Of a stretch of DNA of 64,000 nt, positions 52,917-62,218 are shown piece after piece (positions within the stretch are counted from its first letter, which is position 1; each line of letters opens with the position of its first letter). Origin of the DNA: Phocaeicola_A sp045545095 (lineage in GTDB: Bacteria; Bacteroidota; Bacteroidia; Bacteroidales; Bacteroidaceae); NCBI GenBank assembly GCA_045545095.1, contig JAZQAG010000033.1:1-64000 (forward strand), read 5' to 3'. Position numbers and translations under genes: made by a program. The notes under the pieces are model-generated. The model was not told where the DNA came from. It did not search any database and was given only the letters and a program-made list of their open reading frames with translations.

Positions 52917-54437
52917 TTAAAATTGGAAATAGATGAATGGTTGGATATCGCTACTCTTTACTTGGATTACGATATAGACAATTGTCACAATAAGTAAAGC
53001 TTGAAAGACCAAAGGCATACGGATGACCATTTTTTCTGCAGCATTCTGCCAACTGTCCGGGACAAAATGAAGCAGATATCCCACAGCCATCAATGCAAAT
53101 ACTTCCCAATAGCCTGCCAATAACTGAGGCAAGAGATGTGGCTGGAACGAGGTCGCTATCTGCGTTATCATCAGCCAGGCGCTTTCGAACGTTGACTGAC
53201 GGAAGAATATCCAACACAAGCATACAAAATGGAATGTGACAAACCAAGGCACAAAACGCACCAATGCCATAGGGAAACGAGCAACCTTTTCCTTGAAAGA
53301 CAAAGGATCGATACCTATAGAAGGTAAAAGTACACGGCTCCACCACTTATGCACAGTTAAAGCCAGTCCATGAAGTCCACCCCATACTACAAAATTCCAT
53401 GAGGCTCCATGCCATAAACCGCCCAACAGCATTGTTATAAACAAATTGATATAAGTACGTATATTACCTTTACGGTTTCCACCAAGGGAGATGTACAGAT
53501 AATCCTTCAGCCATGAAGAGAGGCTGATGTGCCACCGTCTCCAGAACTCTGTTACAGACAAAGATTTATAGGGAGAATTAAAATTCATGGGAAAATGGAA
53601 GCCCAATAGCAAGGCCAAACCGATAGCCATATCACTATATCCCGAGAAATCACAATATATCTGTAGTGCATAGCCATAAACGCCCAACAGATTCTCGATG
53701 CCAGAATATAAGGACGGTTCGGCAAACACACGTTCTACAAAATTGACACTGATATAATCTGAAATAACGGCTTTCTTGAATAAGCCCGTAGCTATCAGAA
53801 AAACTCCTCTACCAAACATCTCAGAAGTTATCGTCAGTGGTTGGCGAATCTGAGGTATGAAGTCTTTTGCACGCACAATGGGGCCTGCCACCAATTGGGG
53901 GAAGAAAGAGACATAAAAGGCATAGTCCAACAAATTATCAAGAGGAGACAGTTGACGACGATAGACATCAATCGTATAACTGAGCGACTGGAAAGTGAAG
54001 AACGAAATACCAACCGGTAAAAATATATTCAATGGATGATAATTACCATTCCACAATGGTGCCAGCATCTCATAAAAGAAATTGGTATATTTGAAATAAC
54101 ATAACAGGCCAAGATTAATGGCCAAACTTAATGCCAACAAAACTTTTCTGGCAGCCTTTTTATGTAAGGTATTCATCCGGCGGGCAATGAGAAAGTCTGT
54201 GCAGGTGACAAGCCCAAGCAGAAAAAAGTAAGTTCCGCTACTCTTATAATAAAAATAATAAGAGAACAGAAGTACAAATGCCAACCGTGCTGTTGTCCGA
54301 TGCCTGAGTATTGTATATATCAGACTGAAAAACAGAAACAGAAAAAGGAAAAGCCCGCTGCTAAAGATCAATGGTTGATCTGAATGATATATGAATTGTT
54401 CGGAAAGTTTACTCCAATCTATCTGCCACATAGTCAT
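52917..54437 (-). CDS. MBOAT-family O-acyltransferase (AlgI-like)
   Basis: 506 residues with about ten to twelve membrane helices. The MBOAT hallmark is the His in GLWHGASWNFVVWGG, near residue 350, with an earlier conserved FWRRWHISLSSWLKDY. Related AlgI/PatA/DltB proteins move acyl groups across the inner membrane onto polysaccharide, peptidoglycan or teichoic acid. Its start overlaps the end of the upstream SGNH gene by 29 bases, so the two are tightly coupled. Together with the two SGNH genes it forms an envelope O-acetylation cassette. The glycan target is not known. Confidence 0.92.
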   Translation of the reverse strand: MTMWQIDWSKLSEQFIYHSDQPLIFSSGLFLFLFLFFSLIYTILRHRTTARLAFVLLFSYYFYYKSSGTYFFLLGLVTCTDFLIARRMNTLHKKAARKVLLALSLAINLGLLCYFKYTNFFYEMLAPLWNGNYHPLNIFLPVGISFFTFQSLSYTIDVYRRQLSPLDNLLDYAFYVSFFPQLVAGPIVRAKDFIPQIRQPLTITSEMFGRGVFLIATGLFKKAVISDYISVNFVERVFAEPSLYSGIENLLGVYGYALQIYCDFSGYSDMAIGLALLLGFHFPMNFNSPYKSLSVTEFWRRWHISLSSWLKDYLYISLGGNRKGNIRTYINLFITMLLGGLWHGASWNFVVWGGLHGLALTVHKWWSRVLLPSIGIDPLSFKEKVARFPMALVRFVPWFVTFHFVCLCWIFFRQSTFESAWLMITQIATSFQPHLLPQLLAGYWEVFALMAVGYLLHFVPDSWQNAAEKMVIRMPLVFQALLIVTIVYIVIQVKSSDIQPFIYFQF

Positions 54438-55368
54438 TAAATGCTTTAATCATAGCCTCTGCCAGCAATTGTCCCTGCAAAGCATAGCCATTGTGAGTAT
54501 AATGCACTCTATCCCGTTGCATATATCCTGATGAGACCCAATTCTGACAAGCACGTTTCCCACCCACAATGTTATACATATCCCACACGGGGAATCCTTT
54601 TTGATGAGCAAAAGCAAGGATATTCTGAACCACATCCTGAGTTTTTGTATTTATCACCCGACGCCCCCTTCTTCTGATACGGATATATGAACCAGGAGGT
54701 GTGGTCATCAATATCTTGGCGGCAGGCAAATGGGCATGTATAGCGGATGTCAATGTATCCATCTGTGCCCAATGTTCGTCAGACTGATAATTACGTCCAT
54801 GGCTCTCATTGGTTCCGAAGGAAAGAATTATCAAATCGGGGTTCAAAGCTACTATCTGCTCTAATTTATCAGGCTGGAAAAAATGAGAAGTTGTTGCCCC
54901 ATTGATTCCCATAGCATGATATACCAAGCCAGGTACACCGGTTTCGACAGCCAATGCAGAAGTCCGATAATTGATAGAATCAGGAAGGACAGCTTCGCTT
55001 CCCCAAACTTCTTCCAATGCATGACGAGTCTGTACTGTAAATATATGGCCACGGACATGAGAATCGCCAAGATGGAGTATGCGCACAGGACGTTCCCCAC
55101 GCATCAGAGAATCAAAAAACGGATATAATTCATGACTGTCAATAAGGCAATTGGGCTTGGTACCCTGAAAACATGATGGCATGGAATTGCCAATTGTTAC
55201 AGGTTTAAGAGGCAACGTGGTACGGACCGTCCGCTCTATAGGAGCGCTTAAAGAAACATGCGCCATTCGTGCAGGAGGCAGAATGTCTTGCCCCATCACA
55301 TATAGAGACGGACATAAAAGAAATACCATTATGCATATCCATCTGAAAAATTGCTTATTGATTGGCAT
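54409..55368 (-). CDS. SGNH/GDSL-type hydrolase, second of two
   Basis: About 319 residues from ATG 55368 (starting MPINKQFF), chosen because it gives a clean signal peptide ending near MGQ; longer frames start up to 55416 inside the preceding gene. Block I is HLGDSHVRG with the nucleophile Ser, block III is SFGTNESHG, and the late Asp/His block is DRVHYTHNGYALQG. Such periplasmic enzymes transfer or remove acetyl groups. It lies between the first SGNH gene (14-base overlap) and the MBOAT gene (29-base overlap). Confidence 0.85.
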   Translation of the reverse strand: MPINKQFFRWICIMVFLLCPSLYVMGQDILPPARMAHVSLSAPIERTVRTTLPLKPVTIGNSMPSCFQGTKPNCLIDSHELYPFFDSLMRGERPVRILHLGDSHVRGHIFTVQTRHALEEVWGSEAVLPDSINYRTSALAVETGVPGLVYHAMGINGATTSHFFQPDKLEQIVALNPDLIILSFGTNESHGRNYQSDEHWAQMDTLTSAIHAHLPAAKILMTTPPGSYIRIRRRGRRVINTKTQDVVQNILAFAHQKGFPVWDMYNIVGGKRACQNWVSSGYMQRDRVHYTHNGYALQGQLLAEAMIKAFNDYVADRLE

Positions 55369-56722
55369 ATAGTTTTCGTTTGATGTGCTGTTCATAACCA
55401 TATATGATTGACTCATAAAGGAGTTGGGCTATATGAGCCCCTCCTTTGAAATTAATGTGTGTATAATCAAGGCTTGCCATGCCTTTGGCTGACATCTCCT
55501 GAATGCTACCCTCACCTCCCATGGCAATATATAAATTCCAAAAGGAGACACCTGTATCCACTGCCAATTTTTGCTGGTACTTGATAAGGTTACGCACTCC
55601 AGGCATTGTCCGAAGATCACCATCCTCATCTTTAAAAGCACGGTCCCCTACTCCAACAATCAATATTCCTGACTGTGGAAATACTTTTTTCAAATGGGAT
55701 ATGACATTGCACATTCCATTATAGTAGTTGTCATAATTCACCCCACGTTCAGTAGCCACATTCAATCCATACTGTAGGATGATAAGGTCATAAGGCCTAA
55801 GGGTATTGAACTGAGTAAGGAATGATGTGGGGACACCGTACAAAGATAATCCACTACTGCCTCTTACACTGAAATTGTCAAGACTGATACCTGTTGTTCC
55901 ATCCAACGAAACACCATAAAATACTGAAGAGCTACTCTGTGGAACCGTCCAACGGATGCTACCGATATCAGACTTTTCTGTAAATGATTGAAGTCGGTTT
56001 ACAGGGGAAATGTTATGTGTCACAGTAGAATGTCCATTAATGGTAGCTACGAGATTCAACGAGTCGCTTGCCCAAAGATAGATGGTAGCCTGCTGACAAG
56101 TATCCAATAACGGATATTTGTCTTTGATTCCCCGATATTCAGTATAAGCACCGGCATAAGGATTGAAATACCGGTTGGCAATACCTTGTAAAGAGCGATC
56201 AAAACCTACTGAATCAGTTATGTTGTGGAAATTCCATCCATTATAATGATGTCTGACTGTTGGCCTAAACCCATTAGTGTTCGATGCGATATCAACATAT
56301 CCGACACCACAGCCACCAAAACGAGTCTGCAACAGAGAACGTAAATCTGCTGTCAGTATATCCCCTTCAATAAAAGAATCTCCAAAATAAGCAATACGGA
56401 CAGGGCGTGGCGATGTATCATTCATACACAAGGCTTCGTAAAAAGGTTCCATGCCCCGATTTGTCGAATCTGAAAAGTCCTCGATACAAGTAATGCCACT
56501 CTTACAGGTGTCCACAAAAGAAACGACAGGCGGGACAATTATAAGAGTGGTATCAAGGAGTTCTTCATCCAATTCCGATTCGTCAAAACGGAGGTCTGAC
56601 AATATATCCACCTGCCTGGTATCCAATTCTCCGATTCTGAATGACGGTATCCAATACATGCCAAACAGAATCGCCACACATAGTAGAACCAACAAAAACG
56701 AACGATGAACCGGAACCTTCAT
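55355..56722 (-). CDS. SGNH/GDSL-type hydrolase, first of two
   Basis: 455 residues. An N-terminal hydrophobic segment (about 8-25) is an uncleaved anchor or signal peptide. Block I is YFGDSFIEGD (nucleophile Ser near residue 114), block III-like is LQYGLNVATE, and the catalytic Asp/His block is LDYTHINFKGG near the C-terminus. A beta-sandwich insert (about 205-295) separates blocks I and III, as in some polysaccharide O-acetyl enzymes. Working with the second SGNH and the MBOAT protein is the natural reading. The start is 68 bases beyond the rsh stop, so it may be transcribed with the rsh unit. Confidence 0.85.
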   Translation of the reverse strand: MKVPVHRSFLLVLLCVAILFGMYWIPSFRIGELDTRQVDILSDLRFDESELDEELLDTTLIIVPPVVSFVDTCKSGITCIEDFSDSTNRGMEPFYEALCMNDTSPRPVRIAYFGDSFIEGDILTADLRSLLQTRFGGCGVGYVDIASNTNGFRPTVRHHYNGWNFHNITDSVGFDRSLQGIANRYFNPYAGAYTEYRGIKDKYPLLDTCQQATIYLWASDSLNLVATINGHSTVTHNISPVNRLQSFTEKSDIGSIRWTVPQSSSSVFYGVSLDGTTGISLDNFSVRGSSGLSLYGVPTSFLTQFNTLRPYDLIILQYGLNVATERGVNYDNYYNGMCNVISHLKKVFPQSGILIVGVGDRAFKDEDGDLRTMPGVRNLIKYQQKLAVDTGVSFWNLYIAMGGEGSIQEMSAKGMASLDYTHINFKGGAHIAQLLYESIIYGYEQHIKRKLYANQ

Positions 56723-56790
56723 TTTTCTTCTCTGATGTGTAATTTCTTAGACTCTTACTTGCTTCTGCTGTACATCATTTGCAGAACATA

Positions 56791-59061
56791 CTATGTTCGT
56801 GTAACAGTCTTTATCTTCTCTATTTTCTTCAGGTTGTTACAGATTGTCGTAACATCCTCTACATCATGGACATAGAGTTGTATATTCCCTTCAAAGATGC
56901 CATCATTTGTCTCAAAAGAGAGTCTATGTATATTTACATTCATTTGACGGGATACAATCTCTGTAATGGAATTAAGAATCCCGACTCCATCAATACCCTC
57001 CAAATATAGACTGACAGGGAAATAATGTTTCTTATGGGTATCCCATTCAGCTGCAAGAATACGATTTCCGTAGCTACTCTTCAAACGGGCAGCGACAGGA
57101 CATTGTCTCTTATGAATTGTTATTGCTCCTGATTCTTCGATAAAGCCAAGTACATTATCACCAGGAATAGGCTTACAGCAGTCCGCGATTTCATATTCAC
57201 CATCAAGAGAATCTTCTGTCAGTTTTAGCGTCTTTTTCCTATCAACATTTTTTATGTCCGGTGTGGAAGACTGCTGTTTTTTGTCAGGCTTTGCTTTTGT
57301 CTGTTTACCGGAGCGGTTTACGCTAAAGGGGAACGAAAGATACTTTTTCCAACTATTTGCACCCGTATTTTTCTCGCGCAAAGCATCCAAATCGAGAGGA
57401 CCTAACTCTATCTTCTTTTTGCCAATAGCGGCATACAATTCGTCCTTGCTAGCCATTTCATGTAAGCGGCACAATTTTTCGATATGAATCGTACTCACTT
57501 CTATATCTGATGCTGACAGAAATTCTGCCAACATTTCTTCTCCCACTTTTTGAGCCGCACGCTGTTCCTTACGGAGGATAGCCATAATCTTGGAACGCGC
57601 CTTTGCTGTAGTTGCAAACCCTAACCATGCTTCTGTCACATGCTGACTCTTAGAGGTTATAATTTCCACCTGATCACCACTGGTAAGTGGATGGCTCAAC
57701 GGTACTAATTTGTGATTCACTTTAGCACCGATACAGTGACTGCCCAAAAAAGTATGAATAGAAAAAGCAAAATCCAATGCCGTACTATTTTGCGGCATAG
57801 TCTTGATTTCACCTTTTGGAGTAAATACAAATATTTCGGAAGCGAACAGATTCAGTTTGATTGTATCCAGAAAGTCCATCGCATCAGGCTGAGGGTCATC
57901 CAGAATCTCCTTGATGGTATAAAGCCATTTGTCCAATTCACCTTCATCTTCACTTCCACCACCATCTTTATATTTCCAATGGGCTGCAAATCCATGCTCT
58001 GCCACATCGTTCATACGTTCGCTACGTATCTGGACCTCAATCCATTCACCATGGTTACTCATCAGCGTGACATGCAAAGCCTGATATCCATTAGCTTTGG
58101 GATGACTTATCCAGTCACGCAAACGGTCAGGATGAGACTTGTATATCTGACAAATGGATACATATATATCAAAACATTCGTTGAGTTCTTCTTCAGGCTT
58201 TATAGGAGTAAAAATAATACGCACTGCGAGAATATCATATATATCCTCAAAAGCGACATGCTTATTTTGCATTTTATTCCATATCGAATAAGGTGTTTTT
58301 ATACGATCTTCGATACGGTATGTGAATCCCATCTCATTCAGACGGTCTTTGATAGGAGCTATGAATTCTTCAAAGATACAACGTCGTTCAAGCTGGGTAG
58401 CCTGCAATTTTTCTACTATTTCATGATAAGTATCAGGATGCTCATACTTGAAACTCAAATTCTCCAGTTCAGTTTTGATCTTGTTTAATCCCAACCGGTT
58501 GGCAAGTGGTGCATAGATATAAAGCGTTTCTCCAGCAATTTTGTACTGCTTGTTTGGCAACATAGAGCCTAACGTTCTCATATTATGCAGTCTGTCTGCT
58601 ATTTTTATGAGAATTACCCGAATATCTTCGGACATAGTCAGCAATAATTTCTTGAAATTCTCTGCTTGTCCGGAAGCTCTATCACCAAATATACCACCAG
58701 AGATTTTAGTCAGGCCATCAACAATCTGGGCTATCTTAGGGCCGAAAATATTTTCAATATCCTCTACTGTGTAATCTGTATCTTCTACGACATCATGCAA
58801 AAGAGCTGAACAAATGGACGTTGAACCCAAACCAATCTCTTCACATACAATTTGCGCCACGGAAATGGGATGCATAATGTATGGTTCACCAGAACGACGA
58901 CGAACCCCTTTGTGTGCCTGTTTGGCAAAATTGAAGGCTTTCGTAATAATCTCTACTTTCTTTCTGTGTTTGGATGCCAAATAGGTATCCAGCAGTTTTT
59001 GGAAAGCGTCATTGATTACTCTTTCTTCCTCTAATTCCTTTGCTTTAATATTTTCGTCCAT
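56791..59061 (-). CDS. RelA/SpoT homologue, (p)ppGpp synthetase/hydrolase
   Basis: 756 residues with the full long-RSH layout. The HD hydrolase domain (about 45-200) has HDVVEDTDY intact. The synthetase domain (about 230-370) contains RLRDWISHPKANGYQALH and VQIRSERMNDVAEHG. A TGS domain (about 405-465, VFTPKGEIKTMPQNSTALDF), a helical region and a C-terminal ACT domain complete it. Both active sites look complete, so it should make and break the alarmone. It lies last in the parA-parB-DUF5683-transglycosylase-rsh series. Confidence 0.95.
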   Translation of the reverse strand: MDENIKAKELEEERVINDAFQKLLDTYLASKHRKKVEIITKAFNFAKQAHKGVRRRSGEPYIMHPISVAQIVCEEIGLGSTSICSALLHDVVEDTDYTVEDIENIFGPKIAQIVDGLTKISGGIFGDRASGQAENFKKLLLTMSEDIRVILIKIADRLHNMRTLGSMLPNKQYKIAGETLYIYAPLANRLGLNKIKTELENLSFKYEHPDTYHEIVEKLQATQLERRCIFEEFIAPIKDRLNEMGFTYRIEDRIKTPYSIWNKMQNKHVAFEDIYDILAVRIIFTPIKPEEELNECFDIYVSICQIYKSHPDRLRDWISHPKANGYQALHVTLMSNHGEWIEVQIRSERMNDVAEHGFAAHWKYKDGGGSEDEGELDKWLYTIKEILDDPQPDAMDFLDTIKLNLFASEIFVFTPKGEIKTMPQNSTALDFAFSIHTFLGSHCIGAKVNHKLVPLSHPLTSGDQVEIITSKSQHVTEAWLGFATTAKARSKIMAILRKEQRAAQKVGEEMLAEFLSASDIEVSTIHIEKLCRLHEMASKDELYAAIGKKKIELGPLDLDALREKNTGANSWKKYLSFPFSVNRSGKQTKAKPDKKQQSSTPDIKNVDRKKTLKLTEDSLDGEYEIADCCKPIPGDNVLGFIEESGAITIHKRQCPVAARLKSSYGNRILAAEWDTHKKHYFPVSLYLEGIDGVGILNSITEIVSRQMNVNIHRLSFETNDGIFEGNIQLYVHDVEDVTTICNNLKKIEKIKTVTRT

Positions 59062-59137
59062 AACATTCTTTCATTTAATGATCAGATTTTCATGCCATGA
59101 AAATAGACAAATAATCTCATTCTCGTTCTACATCGAC

Positions 59138-60388
59138 TCAAGGAGACACCCGCAGACGTTTTCCGGCATTTATACGACTGTTCTTCAGATTATTCCACCG
59201 TTTCAGATTATTCACACTCACACCGTACTTGCGGGCTATCGTAGAAAGCGTCTCACCACTGCGTATCTTATGGTATGTGGCATTCCTGGAAGCCCGACTG
59301 TTCGAACGGGTATTTTCCTTTACCGTCACATAACGTCTTTTCTTAAAGAACTCATCATGTTTATGGTTGTAAATGGAATCACCATTCTGCACAAACATTG
59401 CAATCTTATCTTGTGGCAAGCGAAGGATACATTCACGGCTATGGCCGGGGAGTATATCTTTTTTATATTGAGGATTAAGTGCACGCAGCATTTCTATGTC
59501 TGTCTGACAAAAGTCTGCTATTTGTCCCAAATGAAGTTCTTTGTCAACAAGTACCGTATCTGTAAGCAAAGGTAGTTCTGCTTGCATTGGGACAATATTG
59601 TGCATACAGTAATAGTTCATCACATAATTGGCCGCAATAAACGAAGGTACATACCCCCTGGTTTCGCGCGGAAGATAATTATATATTTCCCAATAATCAT
59701 TTGCGCCACCTGCACGGTTAATAGCCTTATTTACATTTCCAGGGCCACAATTGTAAGCAGCAATAACCAAACTCCAATCGCCATAAATACCATACAGGTC
59801 CTTCAAATATCTGGCAGCGGCATAAGTGGACTTTATCGGATCACGACGCTCATCAATAAGACTGTTGGACTGCAATCCATAAATCTTTCCAGTTTTCATC
59901 ATAAATTGCCAAAGTCCGGAAGCTCCAGCACGTGAAACGGCATTCGGATTCAATGCCGATTCAATAACCGGCAAATATTTGAGTTCGTCAGGAAGACCAT
60001 AGGCATCCAAAGCCTCCTCAAATATACTGATGTAAAAATTCATTGCGCCCAACATAAAACTTACCTTGGCACGCATCTTACTGCCAGTATAAAGATCTAT
60101 GTATTGACGGACTATCGGATTATAAGGCATCTCCATCACCGATGGTATTCTCCATAAGCGGTCAGCATAGACAGAATCGCTCAATTCTGATGTAGGGACC
60201 TCAATCTTATCCTCATCAGTGAATTTCAAATAATTCTTGGCAAACCACCCTGTCAGCAAGCTATCATATGGAATTGTTATTCCCTGTGGCAGACTGTCGG
60301 ATGGTGTTAAAACAGTATCTTCTCCATTGGCCAAAAGAGCCGATGAAGAAGTTGTAAATATGATGAATGCTAAAAGTATCTTTTTCAT
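59138..60388 (-). CDS. Membrane-bound lytic transglycosylase, MltD-like, with LysM
   Basis: 416 residues with a signal peptide ending near LLANG. The SLT domain (about 120-260) carries the catalytic Glu in PVIESALNPNAVSRAGASG, the following LWQFM, and a later VIAAYNCGPGNVNKAI motif. One LysM domain ends the protein (HKIRSGETLSTIARKYGVSV, about 372-415). It cleaves peptidoglycan with formation of anhydro-muramic ends. It lacks a lipobox, so it is likely periplasmic rather than lipid-anchored. It lies 14 bases after the DUF5683 gene. Confidence 0.93.
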   Translation of the reverse strand: MKKILLAFIIFTTSSSALLANGEDTVLTPSDSLPQGITIPYDSLLTGWFAKNYLKFTDEDKIEVPTSELSDSVYADRLWRIPSVMEMPYNPIVRQYIDLYTGSKMRAKVSFMLGAMNFYISIFEEALDAYGLPDELKYLPVIESALNPNAVSRAGASGLWQFMMKTGKIYGLQSNSLIDERRDPIKSTYAAARYLKDLYGIYGDWSLVIAAYNCGPGNVNKAINRAGGANDYWEIYNYLPRETRGYVPSFIAANYVMNYYCMHNIVPMQAELPLLTDTVLVDKELHLGQIADFCQTDIEMLRALNPQYKKDILPGHSRECILRLPQDKIAMFVQNGDSIYNHKHDEFFKKRRYVTVKENTRSNSRASRNATYHKIRSGETLSTIARKYGVSVNNLKRWNNLKNSRINAGKRLRVSP

Positions 60389-60402
60389 AGTTTAATTGAA
60401 TT

Positions 60403-61236
60403 TCAGAATCTTATGCTACATTGAAGTCCATAGGCATTACCCTGCTTGATATCATATTGATTATTAGGTATAGCAGTAGGTTCCATTTTCATTGACAAAT
60501 CATCAGTAATATCGAAACTTGCCAATTCAGCATCTACATACGCGTCTATTATTGATACTATATACACGCCTATAAAACAAAAAATGCTCAAATCCCTATA
60601 TCTTCTGTATGTATCCTTTTTTCTTTTAATTACCTTTTTCAAGTATTCCAGATTAGCATCTACGTTATACCCGGGAGGAAGCAGATTGAGGAAACTGTCG
60701 GTTTGTGGATTATCATCCATAATATCGAGGTATGCTTGTGAATAGTCGGAATACATCTGGCCATTCCACGTCAAAGCATAGGCACACCCAACGAATCCAC
60801 CATAGACAATGGGTAACTTCCAATATTTCCTATTATATATCTGTCCTCCACCTGGAAAAATAGCTGCCATCCAAGTTGCTTTGGCCGGATCTGGAATGAA
60901 TTGTTTCTTTGTGATAGGCAAAGGTTTTGTTTCGACCAATGGTGAATCGACAGGATTAGAGAGTGTGAAAGACATATCCGCATCCTTATTTATCAGGCTG
61001 TCAGAAAGTTGCATTCTGTCTTCCATATGTAAGTCCTCCTCCAGAGTTTCACGTGGAGAAGCCACGGCCACAGTATCCTTTTGCTGCTGGATACGCATTC
61101 GTCTCTGCATAGCTTTAGGTATATCCTTCCCTTCAAAGCTTTGCGAATATACCTCTTGCAATAAGCATGTATTCGCGAAGAATAGGATTATTCCTATTTT
61201 GAAAAATATGTGATATGTCCTCAGTAATACGCTCAT
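60403..61236 (-). CDS. DUF5683 membrane protein
   Basis: 277 residues. A hydrophobic N-terminal segment acts as signal or anchor. A charged, disordered stretch (about 35-110) precedes the conserved core KATWMAAIFPGGGQIYNRKYWKLP, followed by two membrane spans and a KKVIKRKKDTYRRYRD basic helix. This is the DUF5683 family of Bacteroidota. Its genes are often found between parB and a lytic transglycosylase; the function is unknown. A cell-envelope role next to wall-cleaving MltD is likely. Confidence 0.82.
   Translation of the reverse strand: MSVLLRTYHIFFKIGIILFFANTCLLQEVYSQSFEGKDIPKAMQRRMRIQQQKDTVAVASPRETLEEDLHMEDRMQLSDSLINKDADMSFTLSNPVDSPLVETKPLPITKKQFIPDPAKATWMAAIFPGGGQIYNRKYWKLPIVYGGFVGCAYALTWNGQMYSDYSQAYLDIMDDNPQTDSFLNLLPPGYNVDANLEYLKKVIKRKKDTYRRYRDLSIFCFIGVYIVSIIDAYVDAELASFDITDDLSMKMEPTAIPNNQYDIKQGNAYGLQCSIRF
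61046..61061. promoter_or_regulatory. Degenerate parS-like site (weak)
   Basis: AGTTTCACGTGGAGAA matches the usual parS palindrome TGTTTCACGTGAAACA at 12 of 16 positions. Its left half is almost intact. It lies inside the DUF5683 gene, near parB. It may be coincidence. Confidence 0.25.
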
Positions 61237-61291
61237 TTATTAAAAACGTTATAATTGTGACAGCACATGGTCGTATCGTGTACTACACCAT

Positions 61292-62185
61292 TCATTGTTT
61301 CAACTTATCCAAAATACCAATAATGCGCTCCAAGTCATCATCGTCTTTGAATGGGATAGTAATTTTTCCCTTACCATTGGCAGAACAGTTCAACTGCACT
61401 TTATTGCCAAAGAAGTCTGACAACTGCTTCTTCAGAATGTCATATTCAGGCGACATCTTTGCAGGTTTGGCTGCAATTTTCTTATCTCCCATCTTTACGG
61501 CAACACCGTTACGTATATCGTGGAGCATTTGTTCGAGTTTGCGGACAGAGTATCCCTCACGCAACAATTCTTCAAACACTTTTATCTGTAATTTTGCATC
61601 ATCAAGTGTGAGCAGTGCACGGGCATGTCCCATGTCTATCTCCTTGTTCTGCAAGGCCACCTGAATCTGGGCCGGCAACTTCAACAGACGAAGATAATTG
61701 GCTATCGTAGTACGTTTCTTTCCCACTCTTTCGCTCAAACGTTCTTGAGTCAATCCGTATTGCTCTATCAAATGCTGGTAAGCCAATGCAATCTCAAGAG
61801 AATTCAAGTCCTCGCGCTGAATATTCTCTATCAGCGCCATTTCCATAACATTCTCATCATCAGCCGTACGGATATAGGCCGGTACAGATGTCAGACCAGC
61901 CAATTGTGAAGCACGGAAACGCCGTTCACCGGCAATGATCTGATAATCATCTTCCGACATTTTACGTAGCGTGATAGGCTGTATAATACCTATTTCGGCA
62001 ATTGAGTCTGCAAGTTCCTGCAATGCCACTTGGTCAAACTCTCGCCTTGGCTGATTGGGATTGGCATGAATATGTTTTATGGGAATTTCATGTATGGATG
62101 AAGACCCTTGTGTCTTGACCTCTTCTGTGGAAATCAAGGCATCAAGTCCACGTCCTAAAGCTGGAAATTTCTTATGAGTAGCCAT
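61292..62185 (-). CDS. parB: Chromosome-partitioning protein ParB
   Basis: 297 residues. The CTPase/ParB N-terminal domain has the NPNQPRREFD box (about 43) and GERRFRASQLAG (about 87). IENIQREDLNSLE follows, then the helix-turn-helix LTQERLSERVGKKRTTIANYL (about 145-165). The C-terminal region with a dimerisation helix ends at residue 297. It binds parS and works with ParA in origin segregation. It lies 33 bases after parA and 55 before the DUF5683 gene. Confidence 0.95.
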   Translation of the reverse strand: MATHKKFPALGRGLDALISTEEVKTQGSSSIHEIPIKHIHANPNQPRREFDQVALQELADSIAEIGIIQPITLRKMSEDDYQIIAGERRFRASQLAGLTSVPAYIRTADDENVMEMALIENIQREDLNSLEIALAYQHLIEQYGLTQERLSERVGKKRTTIANYLRLLKLPAQIQVALQNKEIDMGHARALLTLDDAKLQIKVFEELLREGYSVRKLEQMLHDIRNGVAVKMGDKKIAAKPAKMSPEYDILKKQLSDFFGNKVQLNCSANGKGKITIPFKDDDDLERIIGILDKLKQ

Positions 62186-62218
62186 ATAGTCAAATAGAAT
62201 TCAGATTGTTATCGTAGA

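Noticed and set aside
57712..58488. 258-codon plus-strand frame
   Set aside because: Antisense to rsh with Phe/Ile-rich low-information translation.
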